From NCBI GenBank assembly GCA_022574065.1, contig JACZST010000154.1, forward strand, positions 1 to 5,160: 5,160 nucleotides of DNA, written 5' to 3'. Under the pieces are notes generated by a model that saw nothing but the letters and a program-made list of their open reading frames with translations, was not told where the DNA came from and searched no databases. Source of the DNA: Acidobacteriota bacterium (GTDB lineage: Bacteria > Actinomycetota > Acidimicrobiia > Spongiisociales > UBA5794). The position numbers and the translations under genes are program-made. Shown piece after piece: positions 5,010 through 5,160 of this stretch. The stretch's first letter is position 1. Each line of letters starts with the position of its first letter.

Positions 5010-5029
5010 GGTGACGCTTGGGCGTCACC
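5010..5029 (-). promoter_or_regulatory. Intercistronic hairpin overlapping the permease stop codon
   Basis: GGTGACGC (5010-5017) and GCGTCACC (5022-5029) form a perfect 8-bp stem with a 4-base loop. The permease stop codon (complement of 5025-5027) lies within it, and the lipoprotein start codon is 26 bases beyond its end. No T-tract follows. Hairpins in this place in ABC operons often let the binding-protein part of the message accumulate separately from the permease part. Attenuation by partial termination is an alternative. Confidence 0.55.
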
Positions 5030-5160
5030 CCTCGATCCCTTGGTTTACTGCTGCCCGCCAAGGCATTGCAAACCGCTCCAAGGCCCTGACGATGGCGTAA
5101 AGGCCGATCCCAATCGCGCTCCCGGCGAGCACCGCGGCCCAGGCGTCTGTGTATCGGGCG
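5025..5160 (-). CDS. ABC transporter permease, C-terminal 44 residues only
   Basis: Read leftwards from the window edge, the frame gives ARYTDAWAAVLAGSAIGIG, then LYAIVRALERFAMPWRAAV, then NQGIEG and a TGA stop (complement of 5025-5027). The pattern of a last membrane helix (about AAVLAGSAIGIGLYAIV) followed by a short basic and aromatic tail (ERFAMPWR) is typical of the binding-protein-dependent permease family found beside NMT1-like binding proteins. Most of the protein, including the EAA loop that contacts the ATPase, lies beyond base 5160. It precedes the substrate-binding lipoprotein gene on the same strand and should be its partner. The ATPase gene is not in the window. The frame is short, and the call rests on this tail plus context. 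Confidence 0.75.
   Translation of the reverse strand, partial: ARYTDAWAAVLAGSAIGIGLYAIVRALERFAMPWRAAVNQGIEG

Noticed and set aside
4984..5024. TPP riboswitch or other metabolite sensor before the NMT1-like binding protein
   Set aside because: The 41-base gap is too short for a riboswitch and lacks TPP-box sequences. Any such element would precede the first gene of the operon, outside the window.
4276..5100. 274-codon open frame on the plus strand opposite the lipoprotein gene
   Set aside because: It is antisense to a clearly recognised substrate-binding protein, and its composition (Arg/His/Gly-rich) reflects the complementary G+C-rich codons.

Overview
The window looks like ordinary chromosomal DNA from a G+C-rich member of the Actinomycetota. 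The evidence is the actinobacterial-type PlsB C-terminus, strongly G/C-ending codons, a DivIVA-like coiled-coil protein with a proline-rich tail, and a lipoprotein with a Thr/Ala-rich linker of the kind common in Acidimicrobiia. The class assignment is an inference. No mobile element, CRISPR array, tRNA or rRNA was found.

Layout, left to right. Bases 1-861 (+) are the 3' part of plsB (glycerol-3-phosphate acyltransferase). A short gap (862-973) holds a strong extended -10 promoter with a small dyad in its spacer. It drives a 281-residue DivIVA-like protein with an 11-residue repeat (974-1819, +). A 213-base convergent gap (1820-2032) has no convincing gene but holds two crossing complementary pairs. 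nfuA, for Fe-S cluster delivery, follows on the minus strand (2033-2644). Upstream of it, also on the minus strand, is a 94-residue protein of unknown function (2753-3037), with a terminator-like hairpin between the two. A 72-base divergent gap with two small dyads separates that gene from hpt on the plus strand (3110-3616), a purine-salvage phosphoribosyltransferase with an altered base-binding region.

The convergent gap 3617-3795 is rich in structure: a hairpin just after hpt, a two-copy 60-base-period repeat, and a perfect 10-bp stem that is probably a bidirectional terminator. The right end is a minus-strand ABC importer operon. The C-terminal 44 residues of a permease (5025-5160) are followed by an NMT1/THI5-like substrate-binding lipoprotein (3796-4983). 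An 8-bp hairpin overlaps the permease stop codon.

The genes are mostly independent housekeeping functions (phospholipid synthesis, polar growth or division scaffolding, Fe-S assembly, purine salvage, uptake of a small nutrient). I did not find a convincing new multi-gene system. The items most worth checking are the DivIVA-like protein and its promoter, the Hpt substitution, the 94-residue protein, and the repeat/hairpin cluster after hpt.
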